Below, one piece after another: positions 1 through 5,704 of a stretch of 5,704 nucleotides of DNA. Numbering within the stretch: position 1 is the first letter of the stretch; the number at the start of each line of letters is the position of its first letter. The stretch lies in contig JAPLIF010000179.1 in NCBI GenBank assembly GCA_026389255.1, positions 1 through 5,704 of the forward strand, read 5' to 3'. Made by a program: the position numbers and the translations under genes. The DNA comes from Cyanobacteriota bacterium (GTDB lineage: Bacteria; Cyanobacteriota; Cyanobacteriia; PCC-6307; Cyanobiaceae). The notes beneath the pieces were generated by a model. It was not told the DNA's origin. It searched no databases and worked only from the letters and a program-made list of their open reading frames with translations.

Positions 1-138
1 GATTTACTCACGGCTTTGCAAAGCCTCAGCGGTAGCACCCTGCGTGTTTCCCTGGGCGAGCTGGCTGGGGGGAAAAAGGTGCGTCTCCAGCTCGTGGAAG
101 AGTCTGCCGATCAACTGGATCCGCCGGCCCTGCCCTGA
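1..138 (+). CDS. C-terminal end of an unidentified protein (partial, 5' end outside window)
   Basis: Frame 1 is open from the first base to a TGA at 136-138 and encodes the last 45 residues of a protein. No start codon needs to lie inside the window, so this is the tail of a gene entering from the left. The translation begins DLLTALQSLSGSTLRVSLGE and ends DQLDPPALP. It reads like real coding sequence: two likely beta-strand stretches (STLRVSL and KKVRLQLVEE) flank a Gly-Gly-Lys-Lys turn, and an acidic, Pro-containing tail follows. I do not recognise the family and assign no function. The gene lies on the same strand as recQ, 84 bases upstream of it, so read-through into recQ is possible. The opposite strand is also open here, but its translation is low-complexity and Pro/Arg-rich and looks like a shadow. 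Confidence 0.6.
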   Translation, partial: DLLTALQSLSGSTLRVSLGELAGGKKVRLQLVEESADQLDPPALP

Positions 139-191
139 GGCCCTGTCTGGCGTTGATACCCTGCTGGCCACAGGTGGTGGAGCGCTAGGGT

Positions 192-223
192 CCGGTGACA
201 CCATCACTGGGGTTGGTCGCCGG
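192..223 (+). other. Imperfect inverted repeat touching the recQ start codon
   Basis: CCGGTGAC at 192-199 can pair with GTCGCCGG at 216-223, giving 8 pairs of which one is G-T. The stem can extend through ACC at 200-202 with GGT at 211-213, leaving bases 214-215 as a bulge and 203-210 as the loop. The 3' arm includes the G of the recQ GTG start. It could limit ribosome access or act as a weak end signal for the upstream gene; no T-run follows it. In sequence this GC-rich, a hairpin of this size can arise by chance. Confidence 0.3.
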
Positions 224-1713
224 TGGATCGCCTTAGGCAAACCCTTCAGGAGTCCTTCGGCTGGGACCACTTCCGCCCCGGGCAAAGGGAGGTGGTGGAG
301 GCCCTACTGGCCGGCCAGGATTGTCTGGCGGTGTTGCCCACCGGGGCGGGTAAATCCCTCTGCTACCAGCTGCCTGCCCTGGTGCGTCAGGGGCTGGTGG
401 TCGTGATTTCGCCCCTGGTGGCCCTGATGCAGGACCAGGTGCGCCAGTTGCAGCGCCATGGCATTGCCGCAGCCTGTCTGCACCAGGGTCTCGATCCGCA
501 GCGCCGCCTGCGGCTGCAACAGGGCTTGCAGGATCAGAGTCTGAGGGTTCTGTATCTGTCCCCGGAACGGCTCCAGGTGGAAGTCACCCGCCGGCTCCTC
601 GAAGAGATCCACGCCTCGGGGCGGTTGGTGGCCCTGGCGGTGGACGAGGCCCATTGCATCAGCGCCTGGGGCCATGATTTCCGGCCCCATTACAGGCGAC
701 TGGGGGAACTGCGCCGCCTCTGCCCAGGAGTTCCGATGGTGGCCCTCAGTGCCACGGCGGCCCCCCAGGTGCGCGCCGACATTATTCGCCTGTTGCAGCT
801 CCGCCGTCCCGAGGTGTTGGTGCGCTCCGCCCGCCGCAGCAACCTCTGTTACACCATGAGACGCCGCGCCGAGGAGCCCTTGGCCGAGGTGCTGACCGCG
901 GCAGCCGAGGCCAGGGGTGCCGTCCTCATCTACGCCCGTACCCGCTTGGCGGTTGAGGAATGGTCCACCCGACTGGCCCAGGCGGGTCTCGCCGCCATCC
1001 CCTACCACGCCGGCATGGATCCCGCCAGTCGCCAGTTGGCCCTTGAGCATTTTCAGAACCAACCGCGTCCGGTGCTGGTCGCGACCGTGGCCTTTGGGAT
1101 GGGGGTGGATCGTCCGGATGTGGGCCTGGTGCTGCATCTGACCCTGCCGGCCAGTGTCGAGGGTTACCTGCAGGAATCGGGGCGGGCGGGTCGCGATGGT
1201 CAGCCGGCCCATTGTTTGGTGCTGTTCGCCGCCGCCGATCGGGTCAGCCTGGGCTGGGCGATGCGGGCCGCCAGCCAGCAGCTAAGCGCCGCAGAGCGCC
1301 TGCAGGAAAGGGAACGACTCGAACTGGCCCAGCGTCAGCTGCGCCGGATGGAGGCCGTGGCCGAGGGGCCTGGCTGTCGTGAGCAGGCCCTGTTGCTTGC
1401 CGTCGGCGAACTGTCGCCCCCCTGTCAGCGCTGCGACAACTGCCAGCGCCATCCCGCATCCGAGGATTGGTCAGAGCCCGCTGCTCGCGTCCTAGCGGCC
1501 TTGAATGGCGGTCGGGGACGGGACCTGCGCCAGCTGGTCGAGGGCCTGGCCCTTGACCATGGCCAAAACCAGGAAACCTGGGGCTGGTTGGCGCGGCGCC
1601 TGGTGCAGGAGGAGCTCATCCGGGAGAGCGATGACGGTCGCCAGCAACTTTGGCTGCGCGCGTTGGGCGAGAACTATTTGCGATCACCCTGGCCCCTGCG
1701 CTGGTCTGCATAA
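223..1713 (+). CDS. recQ: ATP-dependent DNA helicase RecQ
   Basis: This is a superfamily 2, 3'-to-5' DNA helicase of the RecQ family, which acts in recombination and replication-fork repair. The helicase motifs appear in order over 496 residues: motif 0 FRPGQRE (17-23), Walker A TGAGKS (40-45), motif Ia ISPLVALMQDQV (62-73), Walker B DEAH (141-144) followed by the RecQ aromatic loop SAWGHDFRP (147-155), motif III SAT (176-178), YHAGM (261-265), motif V ATVAFGMGVDRPDV (287-300) and motif VI QESGRAGRDG (317-326). A zinc site follows, with Cys385, Cys401, Cys404 and Cys407. About 85 residues after it resemble a shortened RQC winged helix. There is no HRDC domain, which makes the protein about 110 residues shorter than the E. 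coli enzyme. The start is GTG at 223; an in-frame TGA at 196-198 and no other usual start codon between them fix it, although no strong Shine-Dalgarno sequence precedes it. The gene converges on the LysM gene. Confidence 0.96.
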   Translation: MDRLRQTLQESFGWDHFRPGQREVVEALLAGQDCLAVLPTGAGKSLCYQLPALVRQGLVVVISPLVALMQDQVRQLQRHGIAAACLHQGLDPQRRLRLQQGLQDQSLRVLYLSPERLQVEVTRRLLEEIHASGRLVALAVDEAHCISAWGHDFRPHYRRLGELRRLCPGVPMVALSATAAPQVRADIIRLLQLRRPEVLVRSARRSNLCYTMRRRAEEPLAEVLTAAAEARGAVLIYARTRLAVEEWSTRLAQAGLAAIPYHAGMDPASRQLALEHFQNQPRPVLVATVAFGMGVDRPDVGLVLHLTLPASVEGYLQESGRAGRDGQPAHCLVLFAAADRVSLGWAMRAASQQLSAAERLQERERLELAQRQLRRMEAVAEGPGCREQALLLAVGELSPPCQRCDNCQRHPASEDWSEPAARVLAALNGGRGRDLRQLVEGLALDHGQNQETWGWLARRLVQEELIRESDDGRQQLWLRALGENYLRSPWPLRWSA

Positions 1714-1737
1714 AAGACGGATCCCTGCCGCCTGGGA

Positions 1738-1761
1738 CCAGGGTGACATTCCGAACCCTGG
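1738..1761. terminator. Hairpin between convergent recQ and LysM genes, putative shared terminator
   Basis: CCAGGGT at 1738-1744 pairs perfectly with ACCCTGG at 1755-1761 around a 10-base loop. It lies in the 50-base gap between the recQ stop and the LysM gene stop, where a terminator serving both strands would be expected. No T-run directly follows on the plus strand. On the minus strand a T-rich stretch (TCTTTTAT, at 1710-1717) appears only about 20 bases beyond the stem. It is therefore not a classical intrinsic terminator and could instead protect 3' ends. Confidence 0.45.
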
Positions 1762-1763
1762 CC

Positions 1764-2957
1764 TCAGAGCCGACCCTGACGGCAGCGGTCGTTGACCAAT
1801 TTCACTTCGAAAGCGGCGCGGGGATCGTCCCAGGTTTTCCAGTCGCCGTTGGAGCTGGTGGCGTTCATCTTGCGGGCGCTGCAGTTGATCGCCACGTAAA
1901 GCGTTTCGCCTTTGCCACTGATGGTGGGGGCCACCATGCTGCCCCCCATGGGTTGCCAATTGGCCCAGTCCACCTGAAGGGGACCATAGGGACGCCAGTC
2001 CGTGCGGGTTAACGCTTCCGCAGGCAAGGCGGAACGGACCGGTGCCTGGCTCGCCCGGGCCACGGTGGTCCGCGGTGCGGGAGTGGCGACGAAGGGTTTG
2101 GCCACCACAGGGTTGGCCACCACCGGACTGGCCATGGCGGTGGTCCCGGTCGCCGGCCGGGTCTGGGGAAGGGCGACCGTGCTGGCAGCAGCGGCCCGTG
2201 GATTGGCGGTAAGAGGAACGGCCGCCTGGGGAACCACGGCCTGGGGAACCGCGGCGATGGGTGCCGCCACCACGGGGGCCGATGTCGCCTTTGGGCTGCT
2301 CGCCACGGGGGTAGGGGCCACGGATCGGGTGGGGGGGACCTCGGCGCTGGTTGGCGGGTTGCCCTTGAGCCGCAGGCGCATGCCGACTTCGACATGGTCG
2401 GGATCCTGCAGGCCATTGATGGCTACCAGACGGCCCATGGGCACGCCATAGCCCTCGGCAATGTTGGAGAGATTCTCCCCGGGTTGGACCACGTGCTCGC
2501 TGGCCCCCTTGCGGTAGTTGGAGGGTCCTTCAGCGGAGCGGGAGCTGGCCACGGCCCCTCCCTTGACCCGCAGGGTGCTGCCGGTTTCCACGTGGTCGGC
2601 GTTGCTGAGATTGTTCAGCCGCATCAATTCATTGACGCTCATGCCATGGCGATCGGCGATCTCCGAAAGGGTTTCACCGTCCTTGACAGTCACCTTGGTG
2701 GTCGTCGTGCTTGACCCGTTGCCGGATCCCTTGGACCGACCCGACGTGGAGACGGAGTTGGGCACGGTGAGCTTGCTGCCCGATTCGACGTGGTCGGGGT
2801 TGGTAATGCCATTGAGCTTCATCAGCCGGGCCGTGCTGATGCCCAGGCGATCGGCGATCTGGGAGAGGGTTTCCCCGGGCTGAACCGTGACTTCTGCCGC
2901 CAGGCCTGGAAGGGGCAACACCAAGGCAATGGCCAGGGCGGCAAGGCGGCGGCGCAT
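1764..2957 (-). CDS. Exported triple-LysM protein with Pro/Ala-rich linker and uncharacterised C-terminal domain
   Basis: This is a 397-residue protein likely exported to the periplasm and bound to peptidoglycan. Residues 1-21 form a Sec-type signal peptide: Arg3, a hydrophobic core, then PGLAA with a likely cut before Glu22. Three LysM domains follow at about 22-66, 88-132 and 154-198. Each has the pattern (Q/K)(P/D)GE(T/N)LS.IA, a central LNGI/LNNL/INGL segment and an almost invariant (P/A)DHVE.G...L end. LysM domains bind the N-acetylglucosamine-containing backbone of peptidoglycan. Residues 199-317 form a disordered-looking linker rich in Pro, Ala, Val and Thr. Residues 318-397 look like a compact folded domain (WRPYGPLQVDW, WQPMGGSMVAPTISG, ETLYVAINCS, WKTWDDPRAAFE) with two cysteines, Cys359 and Cys392, which could form a disulfide outside the cytoplasm. 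I see no hydrolase, NlpC/P60 or M23 peptidase motif, so an enzymatic role is not supported. The start is ATG at 2957 with no clear Shine-Dalgarno sequence. Confidence 0.9.
   Translation of the reverse strand: MRRRLAALAIALVLPLPGLAAEVTVQPGETLSQIADRLGISTARLMKLNGITNPDHVESGSKLTVPNSVSTSGRSKGSGNGSSTTTTKVTVKDGETLSEIADRHGMSVNELMRLNNLSNADHVETGSTLRVKGGAVASSRSAEGPSNYRKGASEHVVQPGENLSNIAEGYGVPMGRLVAINGLQDPDHVEVGMRLRLKGNPPTSAEVPPTRSVAPTPVASSPKATSAPVVAAPIAAVPQAVVPQAAVPLTANPRAAAASTVALPQTRPATGTTAMASPVVANPVVAKPFVATPAPRTTVARASQAPVRSALPAEALTRTDWRPYGPLQVDWANWQPMGGSMVAPTISGKGETLYVAINCSARKMNATSSNGDWKTWDDPRAAFEVKLVNDRCRQGRL
2098..2123. repeat. In-frame 15-base-period direct repeat in the LysM linker (copy A)
   Basis: TTGGCCACCAC occurs at 2098-2108 and again at 2113-2123, 15 bases apart. 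On the minus strand this encodes the five-residue series VVANP-VVAKP-FVATP of the linker. The 15-base period keeps the reading frame, as expected if the linker grew by small in-frame duplications. Confidence 0.7.
2224..2250. repeat. In-frame 15-base-period direct repeat in the LysM linker (copy B)
   Basis: The 12-base string GCCTGGGGAACC occurs exactly at 2224-2235 and 2239-2250, again with a 15-base period. On the minus strand it belongs to the series AVPQA-VVPQA-AVPLT. It is a second array with the same period, about 110 bases from the first, in the same linker. Confidence 0.75.
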
Positions 2958-3023
2958 GGATTCGCAGAGCAGTTGCCGGCACGTTAAGGGTCCTGCCGCC
3001 CCCTAACCAGTCCCCCCCCAGTC

Positions 3024-3042
3024 GGCGCCGGACCCGGGCGCC
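3024..3042 (-). other. GC-rich hairpin just after the aldehyde dehydrogenase stop
   Basis: GGCGCC at 3024-3029 and again at 3037-3042 can pair as a 6-bp stem around a 7-base loop, two bases past the minus-strand TGA at 3045-3047. The sequence after it on that strand is G-rich, not T-rich. It could weaken read-through into the LysM gene or stabilise the 3' end, but it is not a standard intrinsic terminator. The rest of the 87-base gap (2958-3044) shows no convincing promoter or Shine-Dalgarno sequence for the LysM gene. Confidence 0.35.
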
Positions 3043-3044
3043 TC

Positions 3045-4460
3045 TCACCCCAACAGGCGGCGGACCATGGGGAGCTTGCCGGCATAGGGGGGATAGCGGA
3101 AGGGCAGGTCGAACCAGAACGAGCGACTCAGCACACTGCGTTGATGGGAGAAAGTGTGAAAGCCCGTTTCGCCGTGATACGAGCCAAGCCCGCTTTCGCC
3201 CACCCCACCGAACGGCAATTGCACCAGACCTGCCTGCATCACCACGTCGTTGAAGCCGACGCTCCCCGAGCTAGTGGTGGCCAGGAGTTGTTGCCTCTCC
3301 TTGCTATTGCCGCCGAAAAGGTATAGGGCCAGGGGATGGGGGGCCTGGCGCACCCGGGCCAGGGCATCCTCCAGATCGTCCACCACGATTAGGGGCATTA
3401 GGGGTCCAAAAATCTCTTCCTGCATCAATGGATCGTCCTCCGGTTGGTCGACGGCGATCAAGGTGGGTTCCATGCGGCGGTGGCGGCGATCACTGCCGCC
3501 GCCCAGCAGGATCTGGCCCTTTTGCCGGGCGCCCGTCAGCAGCCCTTCGAGCCGTTCAAATTGCCTCTCGTTGACGATCTGGCCGAGATCGCTGCTGGTG
3601 AGGGGATCCTGGCCATAGAGGCGCTCGATTTCCCTGGCGCAGGCTTCGATCAGGGGGGTAACGGCTTCCGCCACGACCAGCAGATGGTCGGGGGCGACGC
3701 AGGTTTGGCCGGCATTGAGACCCTTGCCCCAGATCAGCCGCCGCGCCGTGGTTTGCGGGTCGGCTCCGCCCAACACGATCGCGGGACTCTTGCCCCCCAG
3801 TTCCAGGGTCACAGGCGTCAGATGGCGGGCGGCGGCGGCCATCACCAGCCGGCCGACCCGGCCGCCACCGGTGAAAAAGATGTGATCGAACCGCTGCTCC
3901 AGCAGGGTGGTCGCCGCTTCCGCATCCCCCACCACCACCTGAACATGCTGGGGATCGAAGTGACGGGCCACCGCAGCGGCCATCCAGTTGGCCGTATGGG
4001 GGGCGTGTTCCGAGGGCTTGAGCACGGCGGTGTTTCCCGCAGCCAGGGCGCTGACCAGGGGATGCAGGCACAGCTGCAAGGGATAGTTCCAGGGGCCCAG
4101 GATCAGAACGCAGCCGAGGGGTTCCGGATGGATGGCGGCCCGGCCCGGCAGCGCCCAGGCGGGCAGCCCCACGGAACGGGGGCGCATCCAGCGCCGCAGG
4201 TGCCTGCGGGTCAGAGCCAGTTCCTGCCGCACGGCAACTAATTCGAACTGGGCCTCCAGTTCGGGTTTGCCGAGGTCAGAGGCCAGGGCGCTTCTGGCCT
4301 GGCTTTCCTCCACTTGCAGCAGGCGCTGCAGGCGATCGAGCTGCCCAATCCGCCAGGCCAGCGACCGGCTCTCGCCTCGCTGCACCAGGGCGCGCATGGT
4401 TTCAATGGCTGGAGCGGGTGCTGGGGGGCTGGGCAAGGGGGCCATGGGATCAGCCGCCAT
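3045..4460 (-). CDS. Class-3 type NAD(P)-dependent aldehyde dehydrogenase
   Basis: This enzyme oxidises aldehydes to carboxylic acids with NAD(P)+. The sequence fits the ALDH3 (fatty/aromatic aldehyde) group; cyanobacterial members are linked to long-chain or carotenoid-derived aldehydes, but the substrate here is inferred. Numbered from the ATG at 4460 (471 residues), it has GPWNYP with Asn125, KPSE with Lys148, FTGG (196-199) at the cofactor site, the general base Glu220 in LELGGKSP, the nucleophile Cys254 in GQTCVAPDH, Glu349 and Phe351 in EEIFGP, and the class-3 tail PFGGVGESGLGSYHG (416-430). All key catalytic residues are present. No C-terminal membrane anchor is seen, so it is probably soluble. 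The start is uncertain: the frame also opens at TTG 4475, and ATG codons at 4445 and 4397 are possible. None has a clear Shine-Dalgarno sequence. The first ~20 residues are Pro/Ala-rich and lie before the conserved fold. It is divergent from the cupin gene and upstream of the LysM gene. Confidence 0.95.
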   Translation of the reverse strand: MAADPMAPLPSPPAPAPAIETMRALVQRGESRSLAWRIGQLDRLQRLLQVEESQARSALASDLGKPELEAQFELVAVRQELALTRRHLRRWMRPRSVGLPAWALPGRAAIHPEPLGCVLILGPWNYPLQLCLHPLVSALAAGNTAVLKPSEHAPHTANWMAAAVARHFDPQHVQVVVGDAEAATTLLEQRFDHIFFTGGGRVGRLVMAAAARHLTPVTLELGGKSPAIVLGGADPQTTARRLIWGKGLNAGQTCVAPDHLLVVAEAVTPLIEACAREIERLYGQDPLTSSDLGQIVNERQFERLEGLLTGARQKGQILLGGGSDRRHRRMEPTLIAVDQPEDDPLMQEEIFGPLMPLIVVDDLEDALARVRQAPHPLALYLFGGNSKERQQLLATTSSGSVGFNDVVMQAGLVQLPFGGVGESGLGSYHGETGFHTFSHQRSVLSRSFWFDLPFRYPPYAGKLPMVRRLLG

Positions 4461-4598
4461 CGGGGGATGGGGCAAGGGCTAGGGGGGTGGCACGAATCTG
4501 TCAGCCAAGGGGGCCTGGCGGCCCAGAGGTAGCTATGGCCACAGTCCTGCTCTGCCACGATTTCGCCCTACGTCACCCACCCCATCGGAGGAAGACCT
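4461..4598. promoter_or_regulatory. Divergent intergenic region between aldehyde dehydrogenase and cupin genes
   Basis: About 138 bases separate the two divergent starts, so promoters for both genes should lie here or within the uncertain N-terminal codons of the dehydrogenase. I see no convincing -35/-10 pair on either strand. The one clear structure is a perfect 5-bp stem, GGGCC at 4511-4515 with GGCCC at 4520-4524 around a 4-base loop. It could be an operator-like palindrome or a chance GC hairpin. No small gene is supported here. Confidence 0.4.
4587..4591 (+). promoter_or_regulatory. Strong Shine-Dalgarno sequence fixing a TTG start
   Basis: GGAGG (within GGAGGAAG) lies 7 bases before the TTG at 4599. 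It is the best ribosome binding site in the window and supports TTG over the in-frame ATG at 4635, which has no such site before it. Confidence 0.8.
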
Positions 4599-5132
4599 TT
4601 GGCTGACCCCGCCGTGCCCCTTCCGGCTCCCGCCATGGTGACGGCACCGCCGGTGCTGCGGCGACTGGACCAGGCCCTCTTTGACGCCGTGGCCGCCGAG
4701 GCCCTCACCAGTACGCGCCTGCGCCTCAACCACAACCTTCACCGCGCCCCGGACCTGGTGCAGCGCTTCCTCAACGTGCTGCAACCCGGCACCTATGTGC
4801 GTCCCCATCGCCATCTGCGCCCCAACCCAGGCGAGGGCTTCGAATGCTTTGTGGTGCTTCAGGGGGCCATCGGCCTGTTGCTGCTGGATGACCAGGGCAC
4901 GGTGCTCCAGGCCGAACGGCTGGAGGCCGGCGGAGATGTGCCCGGCATTGAGCTGCAGGAAGGCCATTTCCATACCCTTGTGGCGCTGACCCCTGGCGCC
5001 GTCATGTTCGAGATCAAGCAGGGACCCTATGTGCCTTCGGCCGACAAGGATTTCCTGGCCCAGTTCCCCGCCGAGGGCACCCCGGAGGCCCAGGCCCAGG
5101 AGCGGGTGTGGCGCTCCCTTTTTGAGGCCTGA
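4599..5132 (+). CDS. WbuC family cupin fold metalloprotein
   Basis: This 177-residue protein is a small cupin of the WbuC family. Recognisable family segments are RLRLNHNLHRAPDLVQRFLN (40-59), LQPGTYVRPHRHLRP (61-75), FECFVVLQG (81-89), EGHFHTLVALTPG (121-133), FEIKQGPY (137-144) and DKDFLAQFPAEG (149-160). Likely metal ligands are His70, His72, Glu82 and His125, the usual cupin His-x-His, Glu and His set. Family members are often found in O-antigen or surface polysaccharide gene clusters, but their reaction is not established, and no sugar-modifying gene is visible beside this one. The start is TTG at 4599, supported by the GGAGG at 4587-4591; the first ~18 residues (Pro/Ala-rich) lie before the conserved domain. 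The gene is divergent from the aldehyde dehydrogenase and ends 10 bases before the stop of the converging DUF721 gene. Confidence 0.9.
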   Translation: MADPAVPLPAPAMVTAPPVLRRLDQALFDAVAAEALTSTRLRLNHNLHRAPDLVQRFLNVLQPGTYVRPHRHLRPNPGEGFECFVVLQGAIGLLLLDDQGTVLQAERLEAGGDVPGIELQEGHFHTLVALTPGAVMFEIKQGPYVPSADKDFLAQFPAEGTPEAQAQERVWRSLFEA

Positions 5133-5142
5133 TGGGTCGGGC

Positions 5143-5616
5143 CTAGGGCCGCTGCTCCCCCGGTGGCAGGTCCGCCAGGGCTTCGCGCCGGCAGAAGCTG
5201 CAATGGCCCCAGAGGGCCAGTTCACCCGCAGGAGCTGGACTGCCACAGGCCGAGCAAGGTCCGCCATGGCCATGGACGTCGAGTCGACTGGGATGGGCGG
5301 CCCATACGGCGGCTTCCTCCTGCATCGCCGGGGGCTGAATGGGGCCGCAGTGGTGTTGCTGCACGACGATCTCTCGCACCTCGAAGCCCGCTCCGCGCAA
5401 GGCCCCCAGCAGCATGTGGCGGTTGTATTGCAGGGCCTGGAGCCAGGGGCCAGGAGCCACCCCCACCGTGAGCCGCCCTGTCCTCAAGGAAAGGGGGCGG
5501 CAGTGGGGAGCCAGTTGGGGGCCGGCCAGGCGCGGCCAGGCCAGCCAGAGGGCGGCCAGATGGCCCTCCCGTTGCCAGGATTGCCCTAATTCTTCAAGGC
5601 ATGCGGCTAGGGCCAC
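5143..5616 (-). CDS. DUF721 (DciA-like) protein with C-terminal four-cysteine motif; start may lie beyond window
   Basis: Residues 1-90 carry a DUF721 domain: an N-terminal helix, LAALWLAWPRLAGPQLAPHCRP (20-41), the strand LTVGVAPGPWLQAL (49-62), then the helix LQYNRHMLLGALRGAGF (62-78) and a final strand. DUF721 is the domain of DciA, which loads the replicative helicase DnaB in bacteria lacking DnaC/DnaI. A linker follows, then CxxC-x14-CxxC (Cys121, Cys124, Cys139, Cys142), which looks like a zinc ribbon and is absent from the minimal DUF721 domain. A DNA or helicase-binding role is inferred. GTG at 5616 is the only usual start codon in the visible frame, giving 157 residues. However, the frame stays open to the right edge of the window, adding at least 29 residues (including RTQRIGTISVLLPARRPPA), so the true start may be outside. 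No Shine-Dalgarno sequence is evident before the GTG. Confidence 0.82.
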   Translation of the reverse strand: MALAACLEELGQSWQREGHLAALWLAWPRLAGPQLAPHCRPLSLRTGRLTVGVAPGPWLQALQYNRHMLLGALRGAGFEVREIVVQQHHCGPIQPPAMQEEAAVWAAHPSRLDVHGHGGPCSACGSPAPAGELALWGHCSFCRREALADLPPGEQRP

Positions 5617-5704
5617 GGCCGGTGGCCTGCGGGCTGGCAGCAGGACCGAAATGGTGCCGATCCGTTGGGTTCGGCTGCTGTTGTTCCCTGGATCCGGGAC
5701 GGAA

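Noticed and set aside
304..1212. Long open frame (302 codons) on the minus strand inside recQ
   Set aside because: It is antisense to a clear helicase gene. Its translation is Gln/His/Gly-rich with no recognisable domain, which is typical of a shadow frame in GC-rich DNA.
2002..2451. Plus-strand open frame with repetitive GLATTGLATTGLA-type sequence
   Set aside because: It is the complement of the repetitive Pro/Ala/Val linker of the LysM protein. The repeats come from that linker.
3444..4241. Long open frame (265 codons) on the plus strand inside the aldehyde dehydrogenase gene
   Set aside because: It is antisense to a complete enzyme with all catalytic motifs. The product is low-complexity (Gly/Gln/His-rich) and matches no family.
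4480..4598. TAGCTATGG and CCTACGTC as possible -10 elements before the cupin gene
   Set aside because: Neither has a credible -35 at the right distance. They are too weak to annotate as promoters.
5125..5150. Short inverted repeats between the cupin and DUF721 stops (AGGCC/GGCCT and GGCC-TAG-GGCC)
   Set aside because: The stems are only 4-5 bp, they compete with each other and no T-run follows, so a terminator call is not supported.
4533..5273. Minus-strand open frame (246 codons) across the cupin gene
   Set aside because: It overlaps both the cupin and the end of the DUF721 gene. Its composition looks like a shadow, and the cupin motifs with a strong ribosome binding site settle the coding strand.

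Overview
The window is a GC-rich stretch of ordinary chromosome with densely packed genes, most likely from a picocyanobacterium of the Cyanobium/Synechococcus type. That assignment is an inference. It rests on a compact RecQ, a LysM protein with an unfamiliar C-terminal domain, a class-3 aldehyde dehydrogenase, a WbuC-type cupin, and a DUF721 protein with an added four-cysteine motif, together with GC-rich codon use and frequent GTG/TTG starts. No rRNA, tRNA, CRISPR array, insertion sequence or phage gene was seen.

Layout, left to right. (1) Bases 1-138 (+) are the 3' end of a gene that enters from outside the window; its product is not identified. (2) recQ, 223-1713 (+), encodes a 496-residue ATP-dependent DNA helicase with complete motifs, a Cys4 zinc site, a short winged-helix region and no HRDC domain. 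(3) A perfect 7-bp hairpin lies at 1738-1761, between the converging ends of recQ and the next gene. (4) Bases 1764-2957 (-) encode an exported protein with three LysM domains, a Pro/Ala/Val linker built partly from five-residue repeats, and a C-terminal domain of unknown function. (5) Bases 3045-4460 (-) encode a class-3 aldehyde dehydrogenase, 87 bases upstream of the LysM gene on the same strand. (6) Bases 4461-4598 form a divergent intergenic region. (7) Bases 4599-5132 (+) encode a WbuC-family cupin that starts at TTG behind a strong Shine-Dalgarno sequence. (8) Bases 5143-5616 (-) encode a DUF721 (DciA-like) protein that converges on the cupin with a 10-base gap. Its frame stays open to the right edge, so its true start may lie outside the window.

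The genes do not form one pathway. They cover DNA metabolism (recQ, the DUF721 protein), the cell envelope (the LysM protein, possibly the cupin) and aldehyde detoxification. The dehydrogenase and LysM genes could share a transcript, but a hairpin between them and the lack of a functional link make this uncertain. I found no convincing evidence of a new multi-gene system. The points most worth a second look are the C-terminal domain of the LysM protein, the four-cysteine tail of the DUF721 protein, the unidentified gene end at the left edge and the in-phase repeats in the LysM linker.
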